NCBI GenBank assembly: GCA_003697065.1
Contig: RFFY01000420.1
Location: 1 to 7,815 of the forward strand
DNA: 7,815 bases
Source of the DNA: Actinomyces sp.
GTDB taxonomy: Bacteria; Actinomycetota; Acidimicrobiia; Acidimicrobiales; Aldehydirespiratoraceae
Direction of reading: 5' to 3'
The position numbers were made by a program, and so were the translations under genes. Positions 1-5,832 of the stretch are shown in pieces (the stretch's first letter is position 1; every line of letters begins with the position of its first letter). The notes under the pieces were generated by a model that ran no database searches, was not told the DNA's origin, and worked only from the letters and a program-made list of their open reading frames with translations.

Positions 1-117
1 CCCGGCCTGGAGGCGCTCTACTTCGCCGTCCGCCGCCACGCCGCCACCGGGGCCGGCGGGGGTCCGGCGAGCGAAGCGGCGGCCGGCGGAGCGTCGGCGA
101 GCGGAGCGGCGCCGTGA
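1..117 (+). CDS. C-terminal end of a probable ABC transporter ATP-binding protein (5' end outside window)
   Basis: Only the last 38 codons are visible, in frame from base 1 to the TGA at 115-117. The fragment begins PGLEALYFAVRR, which resembles the short helix that ends many ABC-2 exporter ATPases. An Ala/Gly/Ser-rich tail of about 24 residues follows and looks unconserved. No Walker or signature motif lies inside the window, so the assignment rests mainly on position: the stop codon overlaps the GTG start of an ABC-2 permease by four bases (GTGA), the usual arrangement for ATPase-permease pairs. The tail is encoded by an imperfect GC-rich direct repeat. It could be another protein co-transcribed with the permease. 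Confidence 0.6.
   Translation, partial: PGLEALYFAVRRHAATGAGGGPASEAAAGGASASGAAP
65..111 (+). repeat. Imperfect 17-base direct repeat, two copies
   Basis: The copies at 65-81 and 95-111 read CGGCGAGCGAAGCGGCG and CGGCGAGCGGAGCGGCG. They differ at one base and start 30 bases apart, and a related GGCGGAGCG lies between them. The repeat falls in the low-complexity Ala/Gly/Ser tail of the upstream gene, just before the permease start. It may be local duplication, or a member of a dispersed GC-rich repeat family that tolerates insertion at gene ends. A single window cannot separate these. Confidence 0.6.
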
Positions 118-938
118 ACCGTCAGCGGGTGCTGACGGTGGCCCGCACCGACCTGCGCCAGCTGATCGGCGCCCGCGACTTCTGGGTGCCCATGGGCATC
201 CTCGGTGGTCTCTTCTTCCTCGTGGTCCCCGCCGCGCTGCTGGTGGCCATCGGACGCCTGGGCGACGTGGGCGCCGTCCGCCAGATCGCCGACACCCTCG
301 AGGTCCTGCCCGCACGCGCCCAGGAGCAGATCCGGGGCGACTCGCCCGCCGCCCGGACCTCCTACGCCCTGGCGGTGTACCTGTTCGCCCCGGTGGCGAT
401 CGTCGTCCCCTTGACCATCTCGACCGCCGTCGGGGCCGCCACCCTGGTGGGAGAACGCGAGCGCGGCACGGGCGAGTTCCTGGCCCACTCCCCCGCCTCG
501 GTCGCCGAGATCTATCTCGGCAAGCTCATCGCCAGCCTGCTACCCGGGTACCTGACCACCGTCGTCGGCTTCGGTGCCTACAGCCTGCTGGTGAACCTGG
601 TGGTGGGCCCGCGGGTCGGGGGCTGGTTCTTCCCCACCCCCCAGTGGTGGCTCCTCATGGGGTGGGTGCTGCCGGGCTTCCTGCTCATCGGCTTGTCCCT
701 GGTGCTGCGCCTGTCGGGTCGGGTGCGCTCGACGGCGGCCGCCCAGCAGGCGTCGGGCCTGGTCACCCTGCCCCTCATCGCCGTCGCCTACGGGCAGGCG
801 TCGGGGGCCCTCTACGGGTCGGCGACGACCACCGTGGTGATCGGGGCGCTGGCGTGGCTGGTGGGCCTGGTCTCGGTGCGACGCGGGATGGGAGCGGTCC
901 GCCGCCAGCGCCTCCTGGGCGTGGCCGACGGGATCTGA
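114..938 (+). CDS. ABC-2 type transporter permease
   Basis: A 274-residue integral membrane protein, probably the channel subunit of an exporter powered by the ATPase ending just upstream. Hydrophobic segments lie near residues 26-46, 85-108, 138-160, 178-198, 213-230 and 236-254, giving about six spans. A cytoplasmic N-terminus is followed by a larger loop at about 50-83. The diagnostic ABC-2 motif is at 113-127 (GERERGTGEFLAHSP), followed by GK at 136-137, the pattern seen in NatB/CcmB-like permeases. The GTG start at 114 overlaps the previous stop, and GGAG about ten bases upstream can act as its ribosome binding site. The substrate cannot be told from sequence. The gene converges on yebC 16 bases away and is probably not part of that gene's operon. 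Confidence 0.88.
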   Translation: MNRQRVLTVARTDLRQLIGARDFWVPMGILGGLFFLVVPAALLVAIGRLGDVGAVRQIADTLEVLPARAQEQIRGDSPAARTSYALAVYLFAPVAIVVPLTISTAVGAATLVGERERGTGEFLAHSPASVAEIYLGKLIASLLPGYLTTVVGFGAYSLLVNLVVGPRVGGWFFPTPQWWLLMGWVLPGFLLIGLSLVLRLSGRVRSTAAAQQASGLVTLPLIAVAYGQASGALYGSATTTVVIGALAWLVGLVSVRRGMGAVRRQRLLGVADGI

Positions 939-953
939 CCGGCGGCGCCGGTC
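937..953. terminator. GC hairpin between convergent genes, possible bidirectional terminator
   Basis: GACCGGC (937-943), loop GGC (944-946) and GCCGGTC (947-953) form a perfect 7-bp stem that fills the whole gap between the permease stop (936-938) and the yebC stop (955-957). It includes the last two bases of the permease stop codon. Neither strand shows a T-run after the stem, so it is not a classical intrinsic terminator. T-poor hairpins of this kind are common between convergent genes in high-GC actinobacteria. Confidence 0.5.
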
Positions 954-954
954 C

Positions 955-1704
955 TCAGGTGCCGGCGGCCTCGAGGATCTCGTCGCTGATGTCGAAGTTG
1001 GCGTGGACGTCCTGGACGTCGTCGTGGTCGTCGAGGAGGTCGACGAGGCGCAGCACGGCCTTGGCCGTCGACTCGTCGGTGACCGGCACCGTCGTCGTCG
1101 GCACCATGGTCAGGTCGGCCGACTCGACGGTCACGCCGGCCTCGTCCAAAGCGGTGCGCACGGCGTTGAGGTCGGTGGGCGCCGTGGTGATACGCCACAT
1201 CCCGCCCTCGTCGACGATGTCCTCGGCGCCGGCGTCGAGGGCGACGAGCATGAGCTCGTCCTCGTCGACCTCGCCGGCCACGAGGATCACGCCCTTGCGC
1301 TCGAACTGCCACGCCACCGCCCCCGGTTCGGCCAACGACCCCCCGTTCTTCGACAGTAGGGACCGGATCTCGGAGCTGGTGCGGTTGCGGTTGTCGGTGA
1401 GGGTCTCGATGTACAAGGCGACACCACCGGGGGCGTATCCCTCGTAGGTGACGGGCTGGTAGTCGACGCCCTCGAGCTCGCCCGTGCCCCGCTTGATCGC
1501 CCTCTCGATGGTGTCGAGGGGGACCGAGGCGTCGCGGGCCTTCTGGTACATGGTCCGCAGGGTGGGGTTGGCGTCGAGGTCACCGCCGCCCTGGCGGGCC
1601 GCCACCTCGACCTGCTTGATGAGGCGGGCGAAGAGCTTGCCGCGCTTCTTGTCGGCGGCGCCCTTCTTGTGCTTGATCGTCGCCCATTTCGAGTGGCCCG
1701 ACAC
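955..1704 (-). CDS. yebC: YebC/PmpR family protein (TACO1 family)
   Basis: A full-length 249-residue member of the YebC family. Members have been described as DNA-binding regulators, and more recently as translation factors that relieve ribosome stalling at proline-rich stretches (established family knowledge). The N-terminus carries the family hallmark MSGHSKWATIKHKK, then an Arg/Lys-rich helical domain with RGKLFARLIKQ (21-31). Other landmarks are NPTLR (46-50), PLDTIERAIKRGTG (62-75), YEGYAPGGVA (87-96), TDNRNRTSSEIR (103-114) and a very acidic C-terminal LDDHDDVQDVHANF (224-237). The start is GTG, supported by GAGGAGGAG two bases upstream. It lies 64 bases after pdxT, probably in the same transcription unit. 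That spacer holds a short palindrome (1743-1755) but no clear promoter. In mycobacteria ruvC follows yebC. Here a convergent ABC exporter follows instead. Confidence 0.96.
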   Translation of the reverse strand: MSGHSKWATIKHKKGAADKKRGKLFARLIKQVEVAARQGGGDLDANPTLRTMYQKARDASVPLDTIERAIKRGTGELEGVDYQPVTYEGYAPGGVALYIETLTDNRNRTSSEIRSLLSKNGGSLAEPGAVAWQFERKGVILVAGEVDEDELMLVALDAGAEDIVDEGGMWRITTAPTDLNAVRTALDEAGVTVESADLTMVPTTTVPVTDESTAKAVLRLVDLLDDHDDVQDVHANFDISDEILEAAGT

Positions 1705-1706
1705 GG

Positions 1707-1715
1707 CTCCTCCTC
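1707..1715 (-). promoter_or_regulatory. Strong ribosome binding site of yebC
   Basis: On the minus strand the bases read GAGGAGGAG, ending two bases before the GTG start, so the inner GAGGAG lies at suitable spacing. This fixes the GTG at 1704 as the start and agrees with the conserved MSGHSKW N-terminus. Confidence 0.75.
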
Positions 1716-1768
1716 GTCGTCTCGTCGGTGGTGCGGGTCCGCCGGCCCAGGGCCGTGGCGCCCGTCGG

Positions 1769-2359
1769 TCAGGGTGTGGCCGCCGCCGGCCGCGCCATCT
1801 CCAGGAAGCAGCGGTGGAGGCGGTCGTCGTCGGTGAGTTCGGGGTGGAAGGCGGCCACCACCACCGGGCCCTGGCGGCACAGTACGGGCTGGTCCGCCAC
1901 CCGGGCGAGCACCTCGACGCCGGGCCCGACCTCCACCACGGCGGGGGCCCGGATGAACACGGCGTGGAAGGGCTCGTCGAGGCCGGCCACCTCGAGGTCG
2001 GTCTCGAAGCTCTGGATCTGGGTGCCGTAGGCGTTGCGGCGCACCGTGATGTCCACCAGGCCCAGGGCGTGCTGATCGGGGCGGCCGTCGACGATGCGAC
2101 GGGCCAGCAGGATCATGCCGGCGCAGGTGCCGAAAGCCGGCAGGCCCTCGGCGAGGCGTCGGCGGAGGGGGGTGAGCAGGCCCGAGCGCTCGAGCATCAT
2201 CGACATGGTGGTCGACTCGCCGCCCGGCAGGACCAGGGCCGACACCTCGTCGGTCAGGTCGGCGGGGGTACGGATCTCGCGGGTGGCCACACCCAAGGAC
2301 GCCAGGCGACGCCGGTGGGCGGCGAAGGCGCCCTGGAGAGCGAGGATGCCGACGATCAC
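1769..2359 (-). CDS. pdxT: Pyridoxal 5'-phosphate synthase glutaminase subunit PdxT
   Basis: A 196-residue class I glutamine amidotransferase that hydrolyses glutamine and passes ammonia to PdxS for DXP-independent vitamin B6 synthesis. The N-terminus IVGILALQGAFAAH matches the family. LPGGEST (44-50) forms the glutamine site and oxyanion region. Cys79 in GTCAGMI is the nucleophile, RRNAYG is at 108-112, and His172 and Glu174 in FHPEL complete the triad. Length is typical for the family (about 190-200). The GTG start lies ten bases after the pdxS stop, so the pair is co-transcribed and probably coupled. The ribosome binding site is weak (GGTGAG inside the end of pdxS). All catalytic residues are present, so an active enzyme is expected. 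Confidence 0.97.
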   Translation of the reverse strand: MIVGILALQGAFAAHRRRLASLGVATREIRTPADLTDEVSALVLPGGESTTMSMMLERSGLLTPLRRRLAEGLPAFGTCAGMILLARRIVDGRPDQHALGLVDITVRRNAYGTQIQSFETDLEVAGLDEPFHAVFIRAPAVVEVGPGVEVLARVADQPVLCRQGPVVVAAFHPELTDDDRLHRCFLEMARPAAATP

Positions 2360-2369
2360 CGGTGGGGAC

Positions 2370-3263
2370 TCACCAACCCCGCTCGGCGAGTCGGGTCTCG
2401 AGGGTCTCGATGGGCTGGCCCGGCATGGCGGCCCCGAGTCCCGTGCTGACCTTGGCCAGGATCTCGGGGTCGTCGTGGTGGGTGGTGGCTTCGACGATGG
2501 CCCGGGCCCGCTTGGCCGGGTCGTCGGACTTGAAGATGCCCGACCCGACGAAGACCGCCTCGGCCCCGAGCTGCATCACCAGGGCCGCATCGGCGGGAGT
2601 GGCGATACCCCCGGCGCAGAAGAGGGGCACGGGCAGCCAGCCCGTGTCGTGGACCTCGCGGACCAGGGGCAGGGGCGCCTGGAGGCGCTTGGCCCAGTCG
2701 AACAGCTCGGCGGAGTCGGCCTGGGTGATCTTGCGGATGTCGCCCACGATCGAACGGAGATGGCGGACGGCCTCGACGATGTTGCCCGTGCCGGCCTCGC
2801 CCTTGGAGCGGATCATGCACGCGCCCTCGCTGATGCGGCGCAGGGCCTCGCCCAGGTTGGTGGCGCCGCACACGAAGGGAACGGTGAAGGCCCACTTGTC
2901 GATGTGGTGGGCCTCGTCGGCGGGGGTGAGCACCTCGGACTCGTCGACGTAGTCGACCCCCAGGGCCTGCAGGATCTGGGCCTCGGCGAAGTGGCCGATG
3001 CGGACCTTGGCCATGACGGGGATGCTGACCGCGGCCTGGATGCCCTGGATCATCTCCGGGTCGCTCATGCGGGCCACCCCGCCGTCGCGGCGGATGTCGG
3101 CGGGAACCCGTTCCAGGGCCATGACGGCCACGGCGCCGGCGTCCTCGGCGATCCGGGCCTGGTCAGGCGTGACGACGTCCATGATCACGCCGCCCTTGAG
3201 CATCTCGGCGAGACCCCGCTTGACGAGGGGGGTCCCGGTCACACGATCGGGAGTGTCGGCCAT
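2370..3263 (-). CDS. pdxS: Pyridoxal 5'-phosphate synthase lyase subunit PdxS
   Basis: A 297-residue (beta/alpha)8 barrel that condenses ribose 5-phosphate, glyceraldehyde 3-phosphate and ammonia from PdxT into pyridoxal 5'-phosphate, as a dodecamer with bound PdxT. The family landmarks are KGGVIMDV (23-30, with Asp29), ALERVPADIR (49-58), MAKVRIGHFAEAQ (84-96), ESEVLTPADE (108-117), CGATNLGEALRR (132-143), IRSKGEAGTGN (151-161) and FCAGGIATPADAA (215-227). Lys86 and Lys154 correspond to the two catalytic lysines (Lys81 and Lys149 in Bacillus subtilis). Length is normal and nothing is missing. It is first in the pdxS-pdxT pair and is separated from the DUF3048 gene by 81 bases, where its own promoter may lie. 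The ATG start has AGGA seven bases upstream. Confidence 0.98.
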   Translation of the reverse strand: MADTPDRVTGTPLVKRGLAEMLKGGVIMDVVTPDQARIAEDAGAVAVMALERVPADIRRDGGVARMSDPEMIQGIQAAVSIPVMAKVRIGHFAEAQILQALGVDYVDESEVLTPADEAHHIDKWAFTVPFVCGATNLGEALRRISEGACMIRSKGEAGTGNIVEAVRHLRSIVGDIRKITQADSAELFDWAKRLQAPLPLVREVHDTGWLPVPLFCAGGIATPADAALVMQLGAEAVFVGSGIFKSDDPAKRARAIVEATTHHDDPEILAKVSTGLGAAMPGQPIETLETRLAERGW

Positions 3264-3269
3264 GGCCTC

Positions 3270-3275
3270 ATCCTA
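3270..3275 (-). promoter_or_regulatory. Possible -10 element of a pdxS promoter
   Basis: TAGGAT on the minus strand fits the actinobacterial -10 pattern TAnnnT and ends six bases before the A of the pdxS ATG. This is the spacing expected of a leaderless transcript starting at the start codon. No convincing -35 hexamer lies 16-19 bases upstream. The same bases overlap AGGATGAGG, which could instead be a ribosome binding site on a longer transcript, so the call is tentative. Confidence 0.3.
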
Positions 3276-3312
3276 CGCCCGCGACACGGCGGTACCGCGA
3301 GCCGGTCGGTCG

Positions 3313-3341
3313 CCGGGCGGGCCCGGTCGCGCCCCGGGCGC
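3313..3341 (-). terminator. Two GC hairpins after the DUF3048 gene, possible operon terminator
   Basis: In the 81-base gap between the DUF3048 stop and pdxS, one inverted repeat pairs CCGGGC (3313-3318) with GCCCGG (3321-3326) across two bases. Another pairs GCGCC (3329-3333) with GGCGC (3337-3341). On the minus strand they come 3 to 32 bases after the DUF3048 stop codon. There is no T-run, so they could be terminators of the U-less kind, an attenuation structure, or chance in very GC-rich DNA. The gap contains no gene. Confidence 0.3.
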
Positions 3342-3344
3342 CGG

Positions 3345-4514
3345 TCACCGTTCGGCTTCGGCGGTCCGGGCCGCCGCCAGGCGCTCGGCGGCGGCGTCGG
3401 GGTCGATCCGGGTCACCGTGGCGGCGGGAAAGGGCCCGGTGTCCCCGTTGGCGAGCAGCACCCAGGTGGGCCCGGGCGCCAGGGCGACCTCGTCGCCGGC
3501 GGTGTCGGTGAACTGCCAGCCCGGGACGTCGGCGCGGCGCTGCCAGCGCCCCTCGACGATGCGTCCCCGCGTGGCGATCCAGGCGGGACCCTCGCCCAGG
3601 GTCTCGGCCTGGGGCGAGGCGGGATCGGCGTCGGAGCGCCCGTAGGCGATGACGGCCACCACCACGTTGGCCGGGGCGATCTCGGTGAGGTCGGCTCCCG
3701 GGCCCTCCTCGCTCAGGTGGAGGGTGCCATCCTGAACCCGAACCCATCCCCCGAGCTCGGGGTCCCACAGGTGGGTCGACACCCGGCCGAAGGAGGCGGG
3801 GTAGGCGACCTCGAGACCGCCGCCGGGTCCCGGATCGGTGTCGGCCCGGCCGGTGTCGTGGACGAACAGGGGCACGGGGCGGCCGGCGTCGGCAGCGGCG
3901 TCGCCCAGGCGATCCGGGTACAGGTAGAGGTTGTCGGGGGCCCGGCGCCTCTCGTCGCGGGTGTAGGCCCCGGGGACGTCGAGGGCGTTCACGTCGACGA
4001 AGGCACCGGCGCGCTCGGCCCGGGCGAACTGACCCATGACGACCGGGTTGGCCCCGGAGTAGGCGAACACCGGGGTGCCGAGATCACCGAGCAACTCGAT
4101 GTCGCTGGTACGACCCGAGCGCACCGGTCCGATGCGGTCCGGGACCGTGGTGTGGAACACGGCGGCGAGACGGGTCTTCTGGCCCTCGATGAGTTCCTCG
4201 TAGACGAGGTCGGCCGACGCCAGACCGGCCTGGGGGCGGGCCCTGTCGTCGTTGTCGTCGATCTTGACGACGAGGGCGGGGGCGTCGAGGAGGTCGCCGG
4301 GCTCGGTCGGCACGCCGGTCAGGGGTGCCGGCGGACCGGCGGCGACGCTGGTGGTCGGCGACACCGTCGACGTCGACGTCGCCGTCGCTGTCGTGGTGCT
4401 CGTCGGGGCGGCGTCGGGGTCGGCGGGATCGCCCCCACCCCCACAGGCGGAGGCCACGACGGCCGCGACGAACACGACGGAGGCGGCTCGCAGGCCGCGC
4501 CGGAGGGATTGCAT
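3345..4514 (-). CDS. DUF3048 (YerB-like) putative lipoprotein
   Basis: A 389-residue exported protein. Residues 1-23 form a signal peptide with positive charges (RR at 5-6) and a hydrophobic core. They are followed by a lipobox-like VASAC with Cys24 as the probable lipidated residue, so the protein is expected on the outer face of the membrane. A Ser/Thr-rich linker (about 37-58) leads into the DUF3048 domain. Its hallmarks are PLTGVP (64-69), LVVKIDDNDDRARPQAGL (81-98), DLVYEELIEG (102-111), TRLAAVF (114-120) and IGPVRSGR (128-135). RAPDNLYLY (191-199) has Asp194 where I recall many homologues having His. The C-terminal half (about 235-365) contains the second domain and ends in a hydrophilic tail. 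The function of the family is not established. The ATG abuts the TAG of the upstream M48-like gene with no gap, and GGGAG lies six bases before the ATG. Confidence 0.9.
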   Translation of the reverse strand: MQSLRRGLRAASVVFVAAVVASACGGGGDPADPDAAPTSTTTATATSTSTVSPTTSVAAGPPAPLTGVPTEPGDLLDAPALVVKIDDNDDRARPQAGLASADLVYEELIEGQKTRLAAVFHTTVPDRIGPVRSGRTSDIELLGDLGTPVFAYSGANPVVMGQFARAERAGAFVDVNALDVPGAYTRDERRRAPDNLYLYPDRLGDAAADAGRPVPLFVHDTGRADTDPGPGGGLEVAYPASFGRVSTHLWDPELGGWVRVQDGTLHLSEEGPGADLTEIAPANVVVAVIAYGRSDADPASPQAETLGEGPAWIATRGRIVEGRWQRRADVPGWQFTDTAGDEVALAPGPTWVLLANGDTGPFPAATVTRIDPDAAAERLAAARTAEAER

Positions 4515-5234
4515 CTACAACTCCCGGAGAACGTCGATGCGCGTCTCGAGAGGCGGACGGAGTTCGTCGTCGCCTCCGATCAGCCACAGATGCCGGGTCG
4601 GGGGCGGACCCGGTGGGGGGCCCGCCTCCCCGGCCTTGGCGAAGGCCGAGGCCAGCGCCGGCGGGTAGCGGGTCAGACCGACGCCGTCGATGTCGGCGTC
4701 GAAGACGGGACGGGGGTCGCAGAAGGCGCGCACGAGACGCCCGGCCCGCTCCCCGCGACCCAGGAGGGCGGCGACGGCCGCCAGTTCGGTGGCCCGCGCC
4801 ATGTGCTCGCGCAGCACGACCAGCCCCCGGGCCACCACCGCCTCGATCTCGAGCCGCTCGAGGCTCTCCAGCAGGCCGGTGGTGACGACGAGATGGGCGT
4901 CGCCGGGCCCGTGACCGACCAGGGCACAGTCGATGGCGGGCGAGTCGACCACGGCGAGACGCGGCATGCGGTACCCGTGGCCGATGCACAGCCCGTCGAC
5001 GATGTTGGCGAGACGGGGGGCGTCGTCGGGGTCCAACAGCCGCGCCCCGAGGAGGTCGAGCACCCGTCGGGTGGCGTGGCGGTGCACGAGGAGGGCGGGC
5101 ACGCCTCCGACCAGGGGGGCGACGACCACCACGAGCCACCAGGGCGCCCCGGCCACCAGGGCGACGACGGCCACCACCACGGTGACGGCGGCGGCGCCGG
5201 CGACGAGCAGGACCAGAGGGGAGCGGGTCGGCAC
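4515..5234 (-). CDS. M48/HtpX-like membrane protein lacking the zinc-binding residues (probable pseudoprotease)
   Basis: A 239-residue protein with two N-terminal membrane segments (about 6-28 and 32-50), then a cytoplasm-facing domain with M48 peptidase landmarks. These are the region leading to RMPRLAVVDSPAIDCAL (89-105), VVTTGLLESLERLEIEAVVA (116-135), FDAD (178-181) with LTRYPPALASAFAK (187-200), HLWLI (215-219), and RPPLETRIDVLREL (226-239), which matches the usual HPP-xxx-RI-xxL end. The zinc motif is lost: AHELxH is replaced by ARGLVV at 135-140, and the third ligand Glu is Val177. Alignment through the motif needs no gap, so this is substitution rather than frameshift. Proteolysis is therefore unlikely. 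The GTG start lies five bases after the lemA stop with no clear ribosome binding site, suggesting coupled translation. LemA and HtpX genes are often neighbours. The family call is by eye from motifs. Confidence 0.75.
   Translation of the reverse strand: MPTRSPLVLLVAGAAAVTVVVAVVALVAGAPWWLVVVVAPLVGGVPALLVHRHATRRVLDLLGARLLDPDDAPRLANIVDGLCIGHGYRMPRLAVVDSPAIDCALVGHGPGDAHLVVTTGLLESLERLEIEAVVARGLVVLREHMARATELAAVAALLGRGERAGRLVRAFCDPRPVFDADIDGVGLTRYPPALASAFAKAGEAGPPPGPPPTRHLWLIGGDDELRPPLETRIDVLREL
4521..4525 (-). promoter_or_regulatory. Ribosome binding site of the DUF3048 gene
   Basis: GGGAG on the minus strand, six bases before the ATG at 4514 and inside the last codons of the M48-like gene. It supports the ATG that follows directly after the preceding TAG stop. 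Confidence 0.6.
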
Positions 5235-5239
5235 GGGAT

Positions 5240-5791
5240 TCAGAACTCGACGCGTACGGTCCCGCGGGATTCGTCGTCGGCCTCGAAGTACTCGCGGGGG
5301 GTGAAGCCGAACGGCCCGGCGATCAGCACGCCGGGGAAGGTCTGGATCTTGTTGTTGTAACGCAGGACCGTGTCGTTGTAGTACTGGCGGGCGTAGGCGA
5401 TGCGCCCCTCGGTGGCGGTGAGTTCCTCCTGGAGCTCGAGGAAGTTCTGGTTGGCCTTGAGGTCGGGGTAGGCCTCCGACAGGGCGAAGAGCTGGCGCAG
5501 GGCCCCGGTCAGCATGTTCTCGCTGCGGGCCGTCGCCGCCGGGCCCTCGGCGGCCACCGCCGCGTTGCGGGCGGCGATCACCCGCTCGAGGGTCTCGGAC
5601 TCGTGGGAGGCGTAGCCCTTGACCGTCTCCACCAGGTTGGGGATGAGGTCCCAGCGTCGCTTGAGCTGGACGTCGATCTGGGCCCAGGCGTTCTCGATGC
5701 GGTTCCGCAGGCGGACGAGGCCGTTGTACTGGGCGACGAAGAACACGACGGCCACGACGACCAGGGCGAGGATGACGAGTAGGGCGATCAT
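5240..5791 (-). CDS. lemA: LemA family protein
   Basis: A 183-residue protein of typical LemA length, with one N-terminal membrane helix (2-20) and a long helical domain. Hallmarks are YNGLVRLRNRIENAWAQIDV (22-41), LKRRWDLIPNLVETVKGYASHE (43-64), ALSEAYPDLKANQNFLELQEEL (103-124), GRIAYARQYYND (129-140) and the C-terminal FPGVLIAGPFGFTPREYFE (152-170). The biochemical role of LemA proteins is not settled. They sit at the membrane and are often encoded beside HtpX-type proteases or TPM-domain proteins. Here the downstream partner is an M48-like protein that has lost its metal site. The ATG matches the family N-terminus but has no Shine-Dalgarno sequence. Its A-T-G-A overlaps the stop of a 14-codon mini-ORF. 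It lies 15 bases after the mannosyltransferase stop. Confidence 0.95.
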   Translation of the reverse strand: MIALLVILALVVVAVVFFVAQYNGLVRLRNRIENAWAQIDVQLKRRWDLIPNLVETVKGYASHESETLERVIAARNAAVAAEGPAATARSENMLTGALRQLFALSEAYPDLKANQNFLELQEELTATEGRIAYARQYYNDTVLRYNNKIQTFPGVLIAGPFGFTPREYFEADDESRGTVRVEF

Positions 5792-5832
5792 GGCTCGGTG
5801 ACGGCCTCAGGCCGGTGAGGGATGGCGTTCAT
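5788..5832 (-). CDS. Possible 14-residue coupling ORF upstream of lemA
   Basis: An ATG at 5832 opens a frame encoding MNAIPHRPEAVTEP and stops at TGA 5790-5788, sharing ATGA with the lemA start. It has the best Shine-Dalgarno of the operon (GGAGGT, four-base spacer), whereas lemA has none. The most plausible role is to bring ribosomes to lemA by termination-reinitiation. The peptide resembles nothing I know. Its first 26 bases overlap the end of the mannosyltransferase gene in another frame, so the motif could be fortuitous. Confidence 0.4.
   Translation of the reverse strand: MNAIPHRPEAVTEP

Noticed and set aside
644..1447. + strand frame of 267 codons across the permease end and yebC
   Set aside because: It overlaps the permease in another frame and is antisense to yebC. 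The translation is low-complexity with no recognisable domain.
1743..1755. Palindrome CGGCCCAGGGCCG between pdxT and yebC as a terminator
   Set aside because: The stem is only five pairs with a 3-base loop, there is no T-run, and yebC has no evident promoter downstream of it. It is likely chance in GC-rich DNA.
4365..4380. Tandem GTCGAC-like hexamers as a possible regulatory repeat or binding site
   Set aside because: They fall within the codons for the Ser/Thr-rich linker of the DUF3048 lipoprotein, and codon bias for Thr, Ser and Val is enough to explain them.
4815..4832. Frameshift or sequencing error as the reason for the missing HExxH in the M48-like protein
   Set aside because: The residues on both sides align in the same frame without a gap. 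Restoring His-Glu from CGG-GGG would need several base changes, and the third ligand is also lost independently.
2094..5360. A stop-free + strand frame of 1088 codons covering pdxT, pdxS, DUF3048, the M48-like gene and part of lemA
   Set aside because: It is antisense to five genes whose protein families are recognisable on the minus strand. Its translation is Gly/Asp/His/Arg-rich without domains. Long antisense open frames are expected at this GC content.
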